DNA from: DATELY01 sp035276085
Lineage (GTDB): Bacteria > Pseudomonadota > Gammaproteobacteria > Steroidobacterales > Steroidobacteraceae
NCBI GenBank assembly: GCA_035276085.1
Contig: DATELY010000262.1
Span: 19,174 to 83,173 of the forward strand
DNA length: 64,000 bases
Direction: 5' to 3'
The position numbers were made by a program, and so were the translations under genes. Within the stretch, counting starts at the first letter, position 1, and each line of letters opens with the position of its first letter. Shown here in pieces: positions 16,246 to 28,310 of the stretch. The notes under the pieces were generated by a model. It made no database searches. It was given only the letters and a program-made list of their open reading frames with translations, and had not been told where the DNA came from.

Positions 16246-17178
16246 TCAACGATTGTTCGCCAGCCGCGTCGGTGAGTTCGCTTCCATCCACTTGCGAATG
16301 CGGCTCGCATCCGCCACGCGGGTGTACTTGCCGGCGGAGTTGAGCAGGACCATGACCACCGGCCGGTCCTTGATGGTGGATTTCATGACCAGGCAGCGCC
16401 CGGCATCGGCGGTGTAGCCCGTCTTCTGTACGGTGATGTCCCAGTTCGGCTTCGAGACGAGGGAGTTGGTGTTGCGGAATTGGATCAACTGCTTGCCGAC
16501 CTTCACCGTGTAGCGCTCGTCGGTCGAAAAACGGCGGATATCGGGATCGCGCGAGGCGGCAATCACGAGCTTGGCGAGGTCGGAGGCGCTGGACACGTTG
16601 AGGCTGGAGAGGCCGGTTGGATCCGCGAAGCGCGTGTTCATCATGTCCAGCGACTTCGCCTTGATGTTCATCGTGCGGATGAATTCCTTCGCCCCGCCCG
16701 GATAGTTGCGGCCCAGCGCATGCGCGGCCCGGTTCTCCGAGGACATCAGCGCGAGATGCAGCAGGTCGCCTCGAGTGAGCTTGGTGCCGAATCCCAGCCG
16801 CGAGGTCGAGCCGTGTTCGGTGTCACGATCGTCACGTGTGATCTGCAGGACCTCGTCGAGGGGCTGCTGTGCATCCAGCACCACGAGCGCCGTCATCAGC
16901 TTGGTGATGGATGCGATCGGCACGACCTGGTCGGCCCGCCTGGAATAGACCACCGAACCATCGCTTTCGTCGAAGACGAGCACGGCGCTGGAGCGGACAT
17001 CCGGGCGGCTGCTATTGAGCCTGGCTCCGTGACTCCTGGCAGCGTGCCTGGTGGAGGCGACGAGCGTGCGTTGCTCGGCCGTGGGCGTCCGATCGATGGC
17101 AGGGTTTGCCTGAGACGTGAGCTGAAACGCGAGCGCCGGCAACAGCCATAACCAGCGTCGCTTGTGAAACGTATGCAT
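16246..17178 (-). CDS. pbpG: D-alanyl-D-alanine endopeptidase (PBP7-like)
   Basis: This 310-residue penicillin-binding protein cleaves D-Ala-mDAP cross-links in peptidoglycan. A signal peptide covers residues 1-24 (RRWLWLLPALAFQLTSQA). The three catalytic boxes of the S11 family are present in order: PIASITKLMTALV (SxxK), MSSENRAAHALG (SxN) and VQKTGYTADAGRC (KTG). The length fits PbpG and there is no C-terminal amphipathic anchor of the DacA/DacC type. It is monocistronic with hairpin repeats of the same family on both sides. Confidence 0.92.
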   Translation of the reverse strand: MHTFHKRRWLWLLPALAFQLTSQANPAIDRTPTAEQRTLVASTRHAARSHGARLNSSRPDVRSSAVLVFDESDGSVVYSRRADQVVPIASITKLMTALVVLDAQQPLDEVLQITRDDRDTEHGSTSRLGFGTKLTRGDLLHLALMSSENRAAHALGRNYPGGAKEFIRTMNIKAKSLDMMNTRFADPTGLSSLNVSSASDLAKLVIAASRDPDIRRFSTDERYTVKVGKQLIQFRNTNSLVSKPNWDITVQKTGYTADAGRCLVMKSTIKDRPVVMVLLNSAGKYTRVADASRIRKWMEANSPTRLANNR

Positions 17179-17436
17179 TCCCCAGTGTTCCGTTGATTGT
17201 TGCTTTGCCAGGTGCGTTTGCCGTCAGGAATCTACAGGCTAACTGTGCGATTGAAAATCCAAAGCGCGCGGCCACGACGTAGCAGCGCTGAACAACAGTA
17301 GCGTAGCGACACTCGCATCTCTGTGAGCCGTTCCCTGTTTCGTCGTTAGCCGCAGTGATGAAGAGCGCCGGATTTGTCAGAGCGCTGAGGCATGTGCCAG
17401 CGCTAGTGACGTGTAACAGGCACGATCACAAGAGGG

Positions 17437-17510
17437 CTTGCTAGCGAGCTGGCTTGCTGGCCAGAAGGTTCTGTCCGGCTTCTGGCCAGCCGACCAGCAA
17501 GCTAGCAAGC
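17437..17510. repeat. intergenic hairpin repeat, family 2, copy B
   Basis: A perfect 11-bp inverted repeat CTGGCCAGAAG (17457-17467) and CTTCTGGCCAG (17479-17489) is nested inside GCTTGCTAGC...GCTAGCAAGC outer arms. It shares words with copy A at 15993-16190. Confidence 0.75.
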
Positions 17511-17554
17511 GCAACACCACGATCTCACAACGATGGAAACCAGACTGCGTTACG

Positions 17555-17715
17555 TCCCCTCCCCTGCGAAGCGGGGGAGGGCTAGGGTGGGGGAGTTTGA
17601 AATGGCGATGCGCTCGATGAACGCCCCCATCCTGTCCTTCTGATGTGCAGGACGCACAAATGGCGCGAGCGCCTGGATGCGCAGGAGCGGCCCCCGCTGG
17701 CGCAGGGGAAGGACG
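17555..17715. repeat. dispersed intergenic hairpin repeat, family 1, copy B
   Basis: It opens CCCCTCCCCTGCG...GCGGGGGAGGGCTAGGG, has the core GCGATGCGCTCGAT then GCCCCCATCCTGTCCTTC, and adds a 60-nt arm (GCGCGAGCGCCTGGATGCGC, CAGGAGCGGCCCCCGCTGG) absent from copies A and D but present, inverted, in copy C. Confidence 0.8.
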
Positions 17716-17868
17716 CCGTTGCAATGCGGAAGCACATGAAACAGCCGGTTTGCGTAAAAACTCCTGGTACATCGCGGTAAATGCGAGGTAGACACCGCGA
17801 GACTTTCGTCACAGAACTGGCACCGCGTTCTCCCGACACTGACGACTCAAACTACGAGGGGAATGAAC

Positions 17869-17967
17869 ATGAGGGTGCTGATCATCTTGGTGATCGTCGC
17901 CGTGATTGGAGTCGGCGTCGCCTACCTGACCGGCTGTTTGGACCGCATCCTGCCGCCGGAAATGTGA
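17869..17967 (+). CDS. 32-residue single-pass membrane microprotein
   Basis: ATG 17869 follows GAGGGG by 7 nt and encodes 32 residues: MRVLIILVIVAVIGVGVAYL, then TGCLDRILPPEM. The first 20 residues are one hydrophobic helix and the C-terminus carries one Cys and a PPEM end. An in-frame ATG at 17863 is too close to the ribosome site. Short length leaves coding status open, but the ribosome site, the sharp hydrophobic helix and the position between a repeat and the convergent cusA gene favour a real small gene. I do not recognise a family. Confidence 0.5.
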   Translation: MRVLIILVIVAVIGVGVAYLTGCLDRILPPEM

Positions 17968-17987
17968 GCACGGGTGGCGTCGGCCAT

Positions 17988-21112
<3,125 letters not shown>

Positions 21113-21116
<4 letters not shown>

Positions 21117-22606
21117 GGTGCGCTCCCATGTCCCATCAGCTCCTCGATGACGTACGCCTTGCCGTCTTGCCTGAAGGTGAAGTGCACCCGGTCGCCGACC
21201 TTCACGCCAGTGGCGACATCTGCTCGCGGCAGCTTGAAAGGCATGGTCATCGCGGGCCAGTCGAGCGAGTCGATGGGATCGTGCGAGATGACGATCTCAC
21301 GGTCTGAGATGGACTCGACGTTGCCTGCGCCGCGATGGACAGACGGAGCAGCTCGTTCGCTCTGCTGCACCATGTGTTCCGTTGTCTGCGGCTGTGTGGC
21401 AAGCCGCGGCAGCACGGCTTTGAGACTCGCTTCGGAGTCGATCAGGAACTGGCCGGATGCAACGACTTTCTGACCTTCCTGCAAGCCGTTGAGGATGCGA
21501 GTCTTGCCCCTCGCTTCGCCGCCAACCTCGACCGCTGTCGGTGTGAACCGGCCTGCATCGTTCGCGACGAGCACTATGTTGCGAGTGCCCGTGCGAATGA
21601 CGGCTTCGGAGGCCACATACAAGGCAGGTTCCGTCGTGCCGGAATCGAGCATCACGCGCGCGAACATGCCGGGCCTGAGCTTGCTTTCGGTGTTGGGCAG
21701 CTCGATCCGCACTCGCAGCGTGCGCGTCTCGACGTTGGTCTCGGGCAGCACGGCGATGACGGTGCCCATGAACACATCGGCGGGATAGGCCGACAGATGC
21801 ACCTCGACGGATTCTCCCAGCGCTGCAAGCCCACCTTGCGCTTCGGGTACGGCAGCTTCGAGCCACACCGTCTCGAGCCCGTTGATCTTCGCCAGCGTCG
21901 CACCGGTTGCGATCGTCATGCCCTGCCGCACGTCCATCGCTTCGATGGCGCCGGCGATGGGTGCGCGCACAGTGATCTGCGTCTGTGCTTTGCGTTCGCG
22001 CTCGACTCGCTCGATGAGCTCGGGCGGCATGCCGAGTAACAGCATGCGTTGGCGTGCTGCTGCGATGAGATCGCGCTCGCCACTGCTCGACAACGCCAGG
22101 AACTCTGTCTGTGCGGCAGTCCATTCGGAACTGACGAGATCGACCAGCGGCGCGCCTCGCGTCACGACATCGCCTGGCACACGTGCATACACGCGTGCGA
22201 CGAAGCCGTCGCTGCGCGCTTGCACGATGGCGACATTGCGCTGGTTGAACACGATGCTGCCGACCGCTTCGATGGGTTGGGAGAGCGTCGCGCGTTCGAC
22301 GGTCGTCAAGCGCACGCCGAAGTTCTGCGCCACGCGCGGGTCGATGCGAACCGAGGCGCTGCCCTGCCCTTCATCCGCGTACTTCGGCACGAGCTCCATG
22401 TCCATGAAGGGCGACTTGCCCGGCTTGTCGAAGTGCTGATCGGGATGCATCGGGTCATACCAATAGAGCACCTGGCGCTCGTTCCGACCCGATCCGGTGT
22501 CAGGCATCGAGTCGGAGTGCGAACGGCGCGCCAACCAGAAGCCGGCACCCCCGGCGAGAGTCGCGATGATGACGATGATCGCTGCAAGCGTGGTGTTGCG
22601 GTTCAT
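21113..22606 (-). CDS. cusB: RND periplasmic adaptor CusB with fused C-terminal CusF domain
   Basis: This 497-residue membrane-fusion protein links CusA to CusC. Order: N-terminal membrane anchor (residues 6-27), a heavy-metal-binding domain (YWYDPMHPDQHFDKPGKSPF, MDMELVP), barrel-sandwich and helical-hairpin adaptor domains (VQARSDGFVARVYARVPGDV), beta-barrel, and a final domain of about 75 residues matching CusF: IVISHDPIDSLDWPAMTMPF, with the His, Trp, Met, Met ligands of the CusF copper site. CusF is usually a separate chaperone; here it is fused. It overlaps cusA and cusC by 4 nt on either side. Confidence 0.92.
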
Positions 22607-23835
22607 TGCGCCCCCTCACCGTAGATGAAGTAGAGCTTGGCCGCGGCCACCGCTCGCTGACCTTCCAACTGGATGAGCTCGAGCTTGCGATCGATCAGCT
22701 CGCGCCGAGCGCCCAGTACTGACGTGAGAGCGCCTTTGCCTGCGCGATAACTTGCAAATTCGTAGTCCACTTGCCGCTGCGCCAACGGCACTCGCGTGCT
22801 GCGCATCCGTTCGAGCTGACGTGACAACGCTTCATAGTCGGCCAGATCGTTGTCCAGCTCTTGCGTGTGATCGCGCAACATGGCGTAGCGCTCGGCTTCG
22901 ATGCGTCTCAGTGCCTGTCGCTTGGCTGCAATCTGCGGGTCCTGACGCGTGCGTGCGAACAGCGGCAAACCCACCGTGAGCTCGAGGGACACCATGTCGT
23001 CGAAGGCATCGCCACGCTTGGCATAGGCGACCTCCACACCCCAATCGGGTTGCTTCGTGGCTTCGGCCGCGTGCACCTCGGCTTGCGCCATCGCGGTCAT
23101 CGGGGCGAACACGGCAAGCTCGGGATGCTCGTGCACGTGAGCGCGCAGACGCTGTGCATCGATCGGCAATGCGGGCGTGATGTTTGCCAGCGGGGCATCG
23201 GCTGCGACGCCGATCCAGCGCGCCAGTCCATTGCGCGATTGTGCGAGCTCGCGTGCGAGGTCATCGCGCCGATCCGCCAGCTCTGCCGCTTCCTGCTGCG
23301 GCACGATCGCCTCCGCGGCCGTGCTCTTGCCGCTCAACAACTGCGCTTGCACCGCATCCGCAAACAAGCGGTTCTCGCGATCGAGCTCATCGAACAGGGC
23401 CGCGCGCTGTTCCGCATAGAAGCGCGTGAACCATGCGACGGCAGTATCGCGTCGAAGCACCAGCAGACGCGTGCGCCGCTCCAGCTGCGCCGTGCTCACC
23501 GCGGCCGCGGCCGCATCGCGCGCTGCACGACGTTTCGAGCGATTCGGGACTTCCTGCATGATCCCGACCTTGCGCATCGTCATGAAGTCGTGCGTGAGGC
23601 TCCACTGGTCGGCACCTTCTGCGGGCACATTCTCGATGCCCAGGGTGAGACGTGGATCGGGCAACCGACCCGCTGCGGTGGAAGCGGCGGTAGCCTGTTC
23701 CACGTTGGCGTTCTGCATCTCGACGTCCGGCGCAGTGCGCGCGGCGATCTCGAGCGCAGAGTCGAGTGTGAGCGGTTCTGCTACGGCAAACGTGTTCGCC
23801 GCCAGCAGCAGCAATGCAATGAAAAACCTGAACAT
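22603..23835 (-). CDS. cusC: TolC-family outer-membrane efflux protein (CusC-like)
   Basis: This 410-residue protein forms the outer-membrane channel of the metal efflux complex. A signal peptide covers residues 1-19 (MFRFFIALLLLAANTFAVA). Two repeated outer-membrane-efflux helical blocks follow, with LTLDSALEIAARTAPDVEMQ at the start and RQVDYEFASYRAGKGALTSV near the end. It lacks the N-terminal lipid-anchor cysteine of E. coli CusC. First of the three overlapping structural genes, it is preceded by a Cys/His-rich small gene. Confidence 0.9.
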   Translation of the reverse strand: MFRFFIALLLLAANTFAVAEPLTLDSALEIAARTAPDVEMQNANVEQATAASTAAGRLPDPRLTLGIENVPAEGADQWSLTHDFMTMRKVGIMQEVPNRSKRRAARDAAAAAVSTAQLERRTRLLVLRRDTAVAWFTRFYAEQRAALFDELDRENRLFADAVQAQLLSGKSTAAEAIVPQQEAAELADRRDDLARELAQSRNGLARWIGVAADAPLANITPALPIDAQRLRAHVHEHPELAVFAPMTAMAQAEVHAAEATKQPDWGVEVAYAKRGDAFDDMVSLELTVGLPLFARTRQDPQIAAKRQALRRIEAERYAMLRDHTQELDNDLADYEALSRQLERMRSTRVPLAQRQVDYEFASYRAGKGALTSVLGARRELIDRKLELIQLEGQRAVAAAKLYFIYGEGAQ

Positions 23836-23926
23836 GCCTCAACTCCCAGCGTTGAAGACGCGTGCGCAAGGCACGCCCGACGTGCGCGTGCTGCAGGGCA
23901 CGCGGCACTACCCAATCGTCGGGAGC

Positions 23927-24301
23927 TCAGACTTGGGGAGGGCGCAGGGGCAGATCGGGACTGTGCGCCGGAATGCGCGCGGACACAGTTCCGAGGGCGG
24001 GCTGGTCGATGGGCACAAACTCAAAGGCAGGCACGGAAGTGGATTCGAATGACTGCGGTGACTTGCAGGCATGCACGCTATCGCAGCTGCCGCAGCCATC
24101 GGTCTGCGCGGGCGCTCCATCATGCGAAGCATGCGTTTCAGCCTGAGCGTGACTGCCCTGCTCATCCGGGCAGCAATCGTGCTCAGCAGGCGCGGCCATC
24201 GCCGCCTCGACACACGCGCGCGCACCGGCAATCGACGCCACGCCGAAGAACGGCAGCGTCAGCAGTACGGCAAGAACGGTGATGAGACGCAAAACACGCA
24301 C
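23927..24301 (-). CDS. small Cys/His-rich exported protein of the metal efflux operon
   Basis: This 124-residue protein sits 91 nt upstream of cusC on the same strand. A hydrophobic N-terminal segment (LRLITVLAVLLTLPFFGVAS) ends near ARA, suggesting export. The centre is rich in potential metal ligands: CCPDEQGSHAQAETHASHD and CGSCDSVHAC. The C-terminus is Pro-rich. It resembles the small DUF2946-like proteins often found ahead of metal efflux genes, probably a periplasmic metal binder or sensor. I start at GTG 24301 with CAGGA upstream; a TTG at 24337 is an alternative. Confidence 0.72.
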   Translation of the reverse strand: MRVLRLITVLAVLLTLPFFGVASIAGARACVEAAMAAPAEHDCCPDEQGSHAQAETHASHDGAPAQTDGCGSCDSVHACKSPQSFESTSVPAFEFVPIDQPALGTVSARIPAHSPDLPLRPPQV

Positions 24302-24737
24302 GAACTGCGAATCCTGTTGGATTTCAACCGGGGCCAATGTAGTGCGTAGAGTACAGGCAAAACTCTGCGGCTTGCCACGGTTTGAGCATGGCAGTGTGGC
24401 AGGGTGGAGGCCGAGTTCAGGAGACGAAGCATGAGCAATTCATCGCATCAGGAACGCGAACACTCGAGCTTGCAGGGAGGCAGAACCGTATTCGGCAACG
24501 CGACGTGAGAAACGGGTGATCCCCACTTGACTTGCGCAGCCGCCGCGTTCTCTCAATGTGACAACTTCGAGGTGAGCCGGACGGTTTGTAGCGCAACCTA
24601 CTGAAGCAACACGCAGATCGGCTCGAACCAGGTCCGACGACCCGCCTGCGCCATGCGGCGCGGTTGGTGACCGCTTCGACGTCGGAGTTAACATCACGCC
24701 GCCCAAGCGAACAACATGAGCCCTGAAGGGAGGTGCC
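24302..24737. other. intergenic region between cus operon and DUF3562 gene
   Basis: This gap of about 430 nt holds the cus promoter region and the leader of the DUF3562 gene. The only candidate gene is a 25-codon frame at 24431-24508 (MSNSSHQEREHSSLQGGRTV, then FGNAT) with CAGGAG 7 nt upstream; I give it about 0.25. No CueR- or CusR-type box was recognised by eye. Confidence 0.5.
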
Positions 24738-24956
24738 ATGACAGTACTTCGCAATAGCGCCGGCGATCCAGCCCGCAACGAGCAAGTGATCCAGACTCTC
24801 GCCCGCGAAAGCGACGCTTCCGTCGAACACGTTCGCGAGCTCTTCGAAGCCGAGCATCAACGCTTGAGCTCCGCCGCCCGCGTGAAGACGTTCGTTTCCG
24901 TCATCGCTACGCGGCTCGTCAAGAACACCCTCAGCGCCGAGCGCACGCAGACATAG
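24738..24956 (+). CDS. DUF3562 family small protein
   Basis: This 72-residue protein matches the DUF3562 family: VIQTLARESDASVEHVRELF, then EAEHQRLSSAARVKTFVSVI and a short basic tail. The family is small, all-helical and of unknown function; the spacing of the two helices resembles a helix-turn-helix but no DNA-binding role is established. GGGAGGTGCC just upstream gives a strong ribosome site. It is a single gene. Confidence 0.85.
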   Translation: MTVLRNSAGDPARNEQVIQTLARESDASVEHVRELFEAEHQRLSSAARVKTFVSVIATRLVKNTLSAERTQT

Positions 24957-25027
24957 CGACGACATCCCCCGCACTCGAGCAAGGGATGTCGTTGGTAAGC
25001 AATACGTTGCAACGGAAAACGATGCGT

Positions 25028-26194
25028 TCAGAGCAGGGATCGACGCGTCAGAAACGCGATATAGCCCGCGAACAGCTCTTCTATTTTTTTCTCGGTCAAT
25101 CCGTAGGTCGTTAGTGAGTAGCTGTGCTTGCCCCGCTTGTGCTGCGGGTTGGCATCGTTCCATGCGATCAATCGCTGGCGTGCAGCTGCGCTGAGACTCA
25201 AACCGCTGAAGTCGTATATCCGCTGTGCAACGGCACCCACGTCGTCCACCAGCTCGCGGAAAGCAACATCGAGAAAGGTGTTCCCCGGCAGCGCCGCACG
25301 GATCTGAAGATGTGCGTTGATCGCCCCAGCCTGCCCATTGATGAAGTACTCCGGATCGGGTCGCGCGGCGGTGTAGGGCGCATGGAAACATTCCAGCAAG
25401 CGCAGGCTCGAAGGCATGGTGACGAGCGGATGCCGATGCGTCATCACGAGGTGAGCGTCGGGAAACACCTGCAACAGCAGCGGCTCCTGCCCCGAATACA
25501 ATGGGCACTTCAGGACCCACCGCTTGGCACCGGTCGCGAGTCCCTGCCATTGCAGGTACTTCAACGTGTCGCGCAAATGCACGAACTGTGCAGTCATGTC
25601 CTGTGTGAACAGCCACTCCAGATAGCCGTTCAGTGGTGCCCATCCGAGCAGTGTCGCGCTCCTCAAGCTGTGCTCGAGAATGAAGCTTTCTTCTTCCGGC
25701 TCATGCGTCTCGAAGGCATGACCGGCCGCACTTTCCGGAGATGCTGCGTCGAACCAGCGAGCGAAGGTGTCGATGTCGTCGATGCGCGGCCGGGGTGATT
25801 CGTTGCGATCGCCGGTGCACAGCGATGGATTCATCACCTGCCAATAGGGCAGCCAATTGAAATCACCGCTCGCCGCAAGCAGCTTCTGCGTCTTCGTCGA
25901 TCCCGTCCGGGCCATGCCGCAGATGAAGACAGGCGCATGGATCTTCTCGTTCGCAATCTCCGGATGCGCCACGAAGTCACGCTGCATGCGCAGACGATTG
26001 CTCAGGATGCGCAGGAGCCGAGATTGCATCGCAGCGGCTCCGGCTGGATGCAACTGACTTTCGCTATTGAGCGAACGCACGAGCATGCTCAGGGGCAGAA
26101 GTGCGTCTCGATCGACGATGTCGATGCCCGTACGGCCCCGTGCCTCGGCGAGCAGCGCTTCAGGAGCTGCCACTGTGGCGTACTGAGAGGGCAT
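25028..26194 (-). CDS. sulfotransferase family protein
   Basis: This 388-residue cytoplasmic protein has a PAPS-type 5'-phosphosulfate loop, VFICGMARTGSTKTQKLL (about residues 90-107), and a later WVLKCPLYSG and VMTHRHPL region corresponding to the 3'-phosphate-binding strand. It is the long type with an N-terminal helical extension, common in actinobacterial and steroid-degrading proteobacterial genomes; substrates are mostly unknown. I start at ATG 26194, 8 nt after the preceding gene; a longer open frame overlaps that gene. It is last in a three-gene operon with an LLM oxidoreductase and a dinucleotide-binding reductase. Confidence 0.82.
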   Translation of the reverse strand: MPSQYATVAAPEALLAEARGRTGIDIVDRDALLPLSMLVRSLNSESQLHPAGAAAMQSRLLRILSNRLRMQRDFVAHPEIANEKIHAPVFICGMARTGSTKTQKLLAASGDFNWLPYWQVMNPSLCTGDRNESPRPRIDDIDTFARWFDAASPESAAGHAFETHEPEEESFILEHSLRSATLLGWAPLNGYLEWLFTQDMTAQFVHLRDTLKYLQWQGLATGAKRWVLKCPLYSGQEPLLLQVFPDAHLVMTHRHPLVTMPSSLRLLECFHAPYTAARPDPEYFINGQAGAINAHLQIRAALPGNTFLDVAFRELVDDVGAVAQRIYDFSGLSLSAAARQRLIAWNDANPQHKRGKHSYSLTTYGLTEKKIEELFAGYIAFLTRRSLL

Positions 26195-26202
26195 GCGCGC
26201 TC

Positions 26203-27213
26203 CTAACGGAACTTGGGCAACAGGGGGCCGAGCTCGGAGACGAGGCGAATACCAGGCGGCGCAGCGATCACGTCCGGAATGCGATTCACCATGCAGGCTG
26301 ACGATGTGTGAACCGAATGCGTGCGATCGACGCGCACGGAGGACGCCGGCATGCCATCGATCGACCAGAACATGTGTTCCTTCTCGCCGGGCGGCAGGAT
26401 GCGCAATTCGGAATGCGCCGTCGCAGTGACACCTTCCTGTGTCTCCACAGTCGACACGATGCGAATACCCAGACAGATTCCCGGCTCCAGCTCGCGATCG
26501 AGCAAGCGACAATGGACCGGCTCATCCGACAACACCGGCTCTCGATGCTCGGTGACGCGCGTGACGTGATAGCCGAGTGCATGCAGCACGTGATGGGGCA
26601 CGAGCCGGTAGAGCCCGCCGATCAACGTGGGACTCTTCTCCGCGAATTCTTGCTGCGTGAGCGAAACACCGCACACGCGCATGAGCTGCACGGTCGCGCT
26701 CTCCGCATCGGTCAGCGCACGGTGGAACATCGATCTGATCTGCGACGACGGCCCTGCCACCAGAATGCCCGACCAGATGCGTGAGAAATCCCAGATGCCC
26801 GTCCCGGTAAGTGTGACGCCATTGCGTTTGGCGAGTGCATCCACCTGCTGTGCTGTCTCGGGATCGGCGCCCCACGGGAAATACGCCTCGGCGCCGTGAC
26901 AGATCACGTTGATGCCTGCATTCATCAAGCGCTCGTAAGCGCTGTAGTTCTGCTTGAGACGATCGCTGACGGCAACGATGGCGACATCCGCACCGAACGA
27001 TGTGTAGTCGGCCGTCTCGCAATCCTGCACGATGATGCCGAGATCTTTACCGAGTCCCGCAAGCCGACCCAGATCCTGACCTACCTTCGCGCCCGCGCGG
27101 TTCACGGCACCGACGACGGGCCATCCCTTGCCGAGCGCGATACGAACCGCCTCGAGGCCGTACTGACCCGTGCCATAGAGCACGATGCGCGGTTGCGATG
27201 TTGCAGCGTTCAT
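26203..27213 (-). CDS. NAD(P)-binding reductase, dihydrodipicolinate reductase-like (diaminopentanoate dehydrogenase-type)
   Basis: This 336-residue protein starts with a Rossmann fold, RIVLYGTGQYGLEAVRIAL, followed by ADVAIVAVSDR and NVICHGAEAYFPW. This matches the DapB-like reductase family that includes 2,4-diaminopentanoate dehydrogenase. Such proteins are common next to LLM oxidoreductases in genomes rich in steroid or lipid catabolism; the substrate here is unknown. The ATG at 27213 overlaps the stop of the LLM gene (ATGA) with AGGGGA upstream, showing translational coupling. Confidence 0.78.
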   Translation of the reverse strand: MNAATSQPRIVLYGTGQYGLEAVRIALGKGWPVVGAVNRAGAKVGQDLGRLAGLGKDLGIIVQDCETADYTSFGADVAIVAVSDRLKQNYSAYERLMNAGINVICHGAEAYFPWGADPETAQQVDALAKRNGVTLTGTGIWDFSRIWSGILVAGPSSQIRSMFHRALTDAESATVQLMRVCGVSLTQQEFAEKSPTLIGGLYRLVPHHVLHALGYHVTRVTEHREPVLSDEPVHCRLLDRELEPGICLGIRIVSTVETQEGVTATAHSELRILPPGEKEHMFWSIDGMPASSVRVDRTHSVHTSSACMVNRIPDVIAAPPGIRLVSELGPLLPKFR

Positions 27214-28226
27214 GCAGTCCCCTGTGACAACTGTCGGCACTCACTCATCACTGCAGCAGCCGGCCCGGCGGCGAGATACGAGCGCAGGTTGACGAGGTCG
27301 AGCAGGCCACTGTAGCTGTCCTCCAGCTCACGCGCAGCTTGCGTGGGAGTGCCCACGATGCAGAACGTGCGTAGCACTTCGTCGTCGATCAATGTGCCCA
27401 TGTCGCTCCATCGGCCCGCTTTGGACAGGCGCAGCAACTCGATGTGCAGCGCGCCCCAACCGTGCAGGTCCAGCACGGCTCGATAGGCCGGTGTCGAGCC
27501 ATAGAACGCGATCCTCTCTTTGACGGCCTTGATTGCCGGAGCGAGGTCTTCCTCGCGCTCCGCAACTGCCATGAAGGGACCACCGGCGATGCGGAACCGT
27601 TCGCGCGGGCGTTTGTTGGCCACCAGCGCGCGTTCGACCGCGGGCACCGTTACTTCGCGCAGATAACGCGGCGTCGTGAAGCTGTGACACAGCAAGCCAT
27701 CGGCTACCTCGCCTGCGACTTCCGTCATGAGCTCGCCCACCGCCGCGAGCATCACCCGCGGCCGACCGAATTCAATATCCGTCGGTGTGAACACGGGTGA
27801 GGTCAGCGTGTGCGCATAGAACTCACCTTGGAAGTCGAGCGGCTTGCCGTCGTACCAGCAATCCCAAACCGCGTGCAGCGCCTGAATGAACTCCTTCATG
27901 CGCCGGGCGGGATGGGACCATGGCATCGCAAACCGGCGCGTGATGTGCGCTTTGACCTGCGAGCCGAGACCGAGCGTGAAGCGCCCGCGCGCGAAGGCAT
28001 TCAAGTCGTGCGCAGCATGAGCGACCACCATGGGCGTACGCGCGAATGCCACCGCGATGCCGGTGATGATTTCGACTTTCCGCGTGTGATCGGCGATCAC
28101 GGCGGCGGGTAGAAACGGATCGTGCGCCGTCTCGTTCGTGAGCACGGCGTCGTACCCGCCGCGTTCGAGCTCTGGCGCTTCGTCGCGCGCGCGCGCCATG
28201 GTGTCGATCATCGCGGTGAAATGCAT
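27210..28226 (-). CDS. LLM-class (luciferase-like) F420-dependent-type oxidoreductase
   Basis: This 338-residue TIM-barrel protein has luciferase-like family features: GGYDAVLTNETAHDPFLPAA, ITGIAVAFARTPMVVAHAAH, the GRFTLGLGSQVKAHI motif and a C-terminal VGTPTQAARELEDSYSGLLD. It resembles the TIGR03617-type F420-dependent subfamily, so the cofactor may be F420 or FMN; no F420 biosynthesis gene lies in the window. I start at ATG 28226; a TTG 30 nt upstream is possible. First gene of a three-gene operon. Confidence 0.83.
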   Translation of the reverse strand: MHFTAMIDTMARARDEAPELERGGYDAVLTNETAHDPFLPAAVIADHTRKVEIITGIAVAFARTPMVVAHAAHDLNAFARGRFTLGLGSQVKAHITRRFAMPWSHPARRMKEFIQALHAVWDCWYDGKPLDFQGEFYAHTLTSPVFTPTDIEFGRPRVMLAAVGELMTEVAGEVADGLLCHSFTTPRYLREVTVPAVERALVANKRPRERFRIAGGPFMAVAEREEDLAPAIKAVKERIAFYGSTPAYRAVLDLHGWGALHIELLRLSKAGRWSDMGTLIDDEVLRTFCIVGTPTQAARELEDSYSGLLDLVNLRSYLAAGPAAAVMSECRQLSQGTA

Positions 28227-28310
28227 GGAAGGCTGCCCGTGGGATGAAGGAGCCAAGACTATGCGCCGGCTCGAACGCGCGGCTGAGACGACGACTCAGC
28301 GTCGCACGAT

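Larger units (their letters stand above)
17179..17868. other. 690-nt intergenic region rich in repeats
   Basis: This gap upstream of pbpG holds a family 2 hairpin (17437-17510) and a family 1 repeat (17555-17715). The segment 17179-17400 should contain the pbpG promoter, but I see no clear -35/-10 pair. No protein-like frame was found apart from the 32-codon gene at its right end. Confidence 0.65.

Noticed and set aside
24431..24508. 25-codon frame with CAGGAG site upstream of DUF3562
   Set aside because: The peptide has no hydrophobic or repeated character and no family; chance occurrence is likely.
24417..25643. Long minus-strand open frame overlapping the first sulfotransferase
   Set aside because: It lies in another frame of the same strand, has no family motifs and most of it overlaps a convincing sulfotransferase gene. 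High GC content creates such frames.
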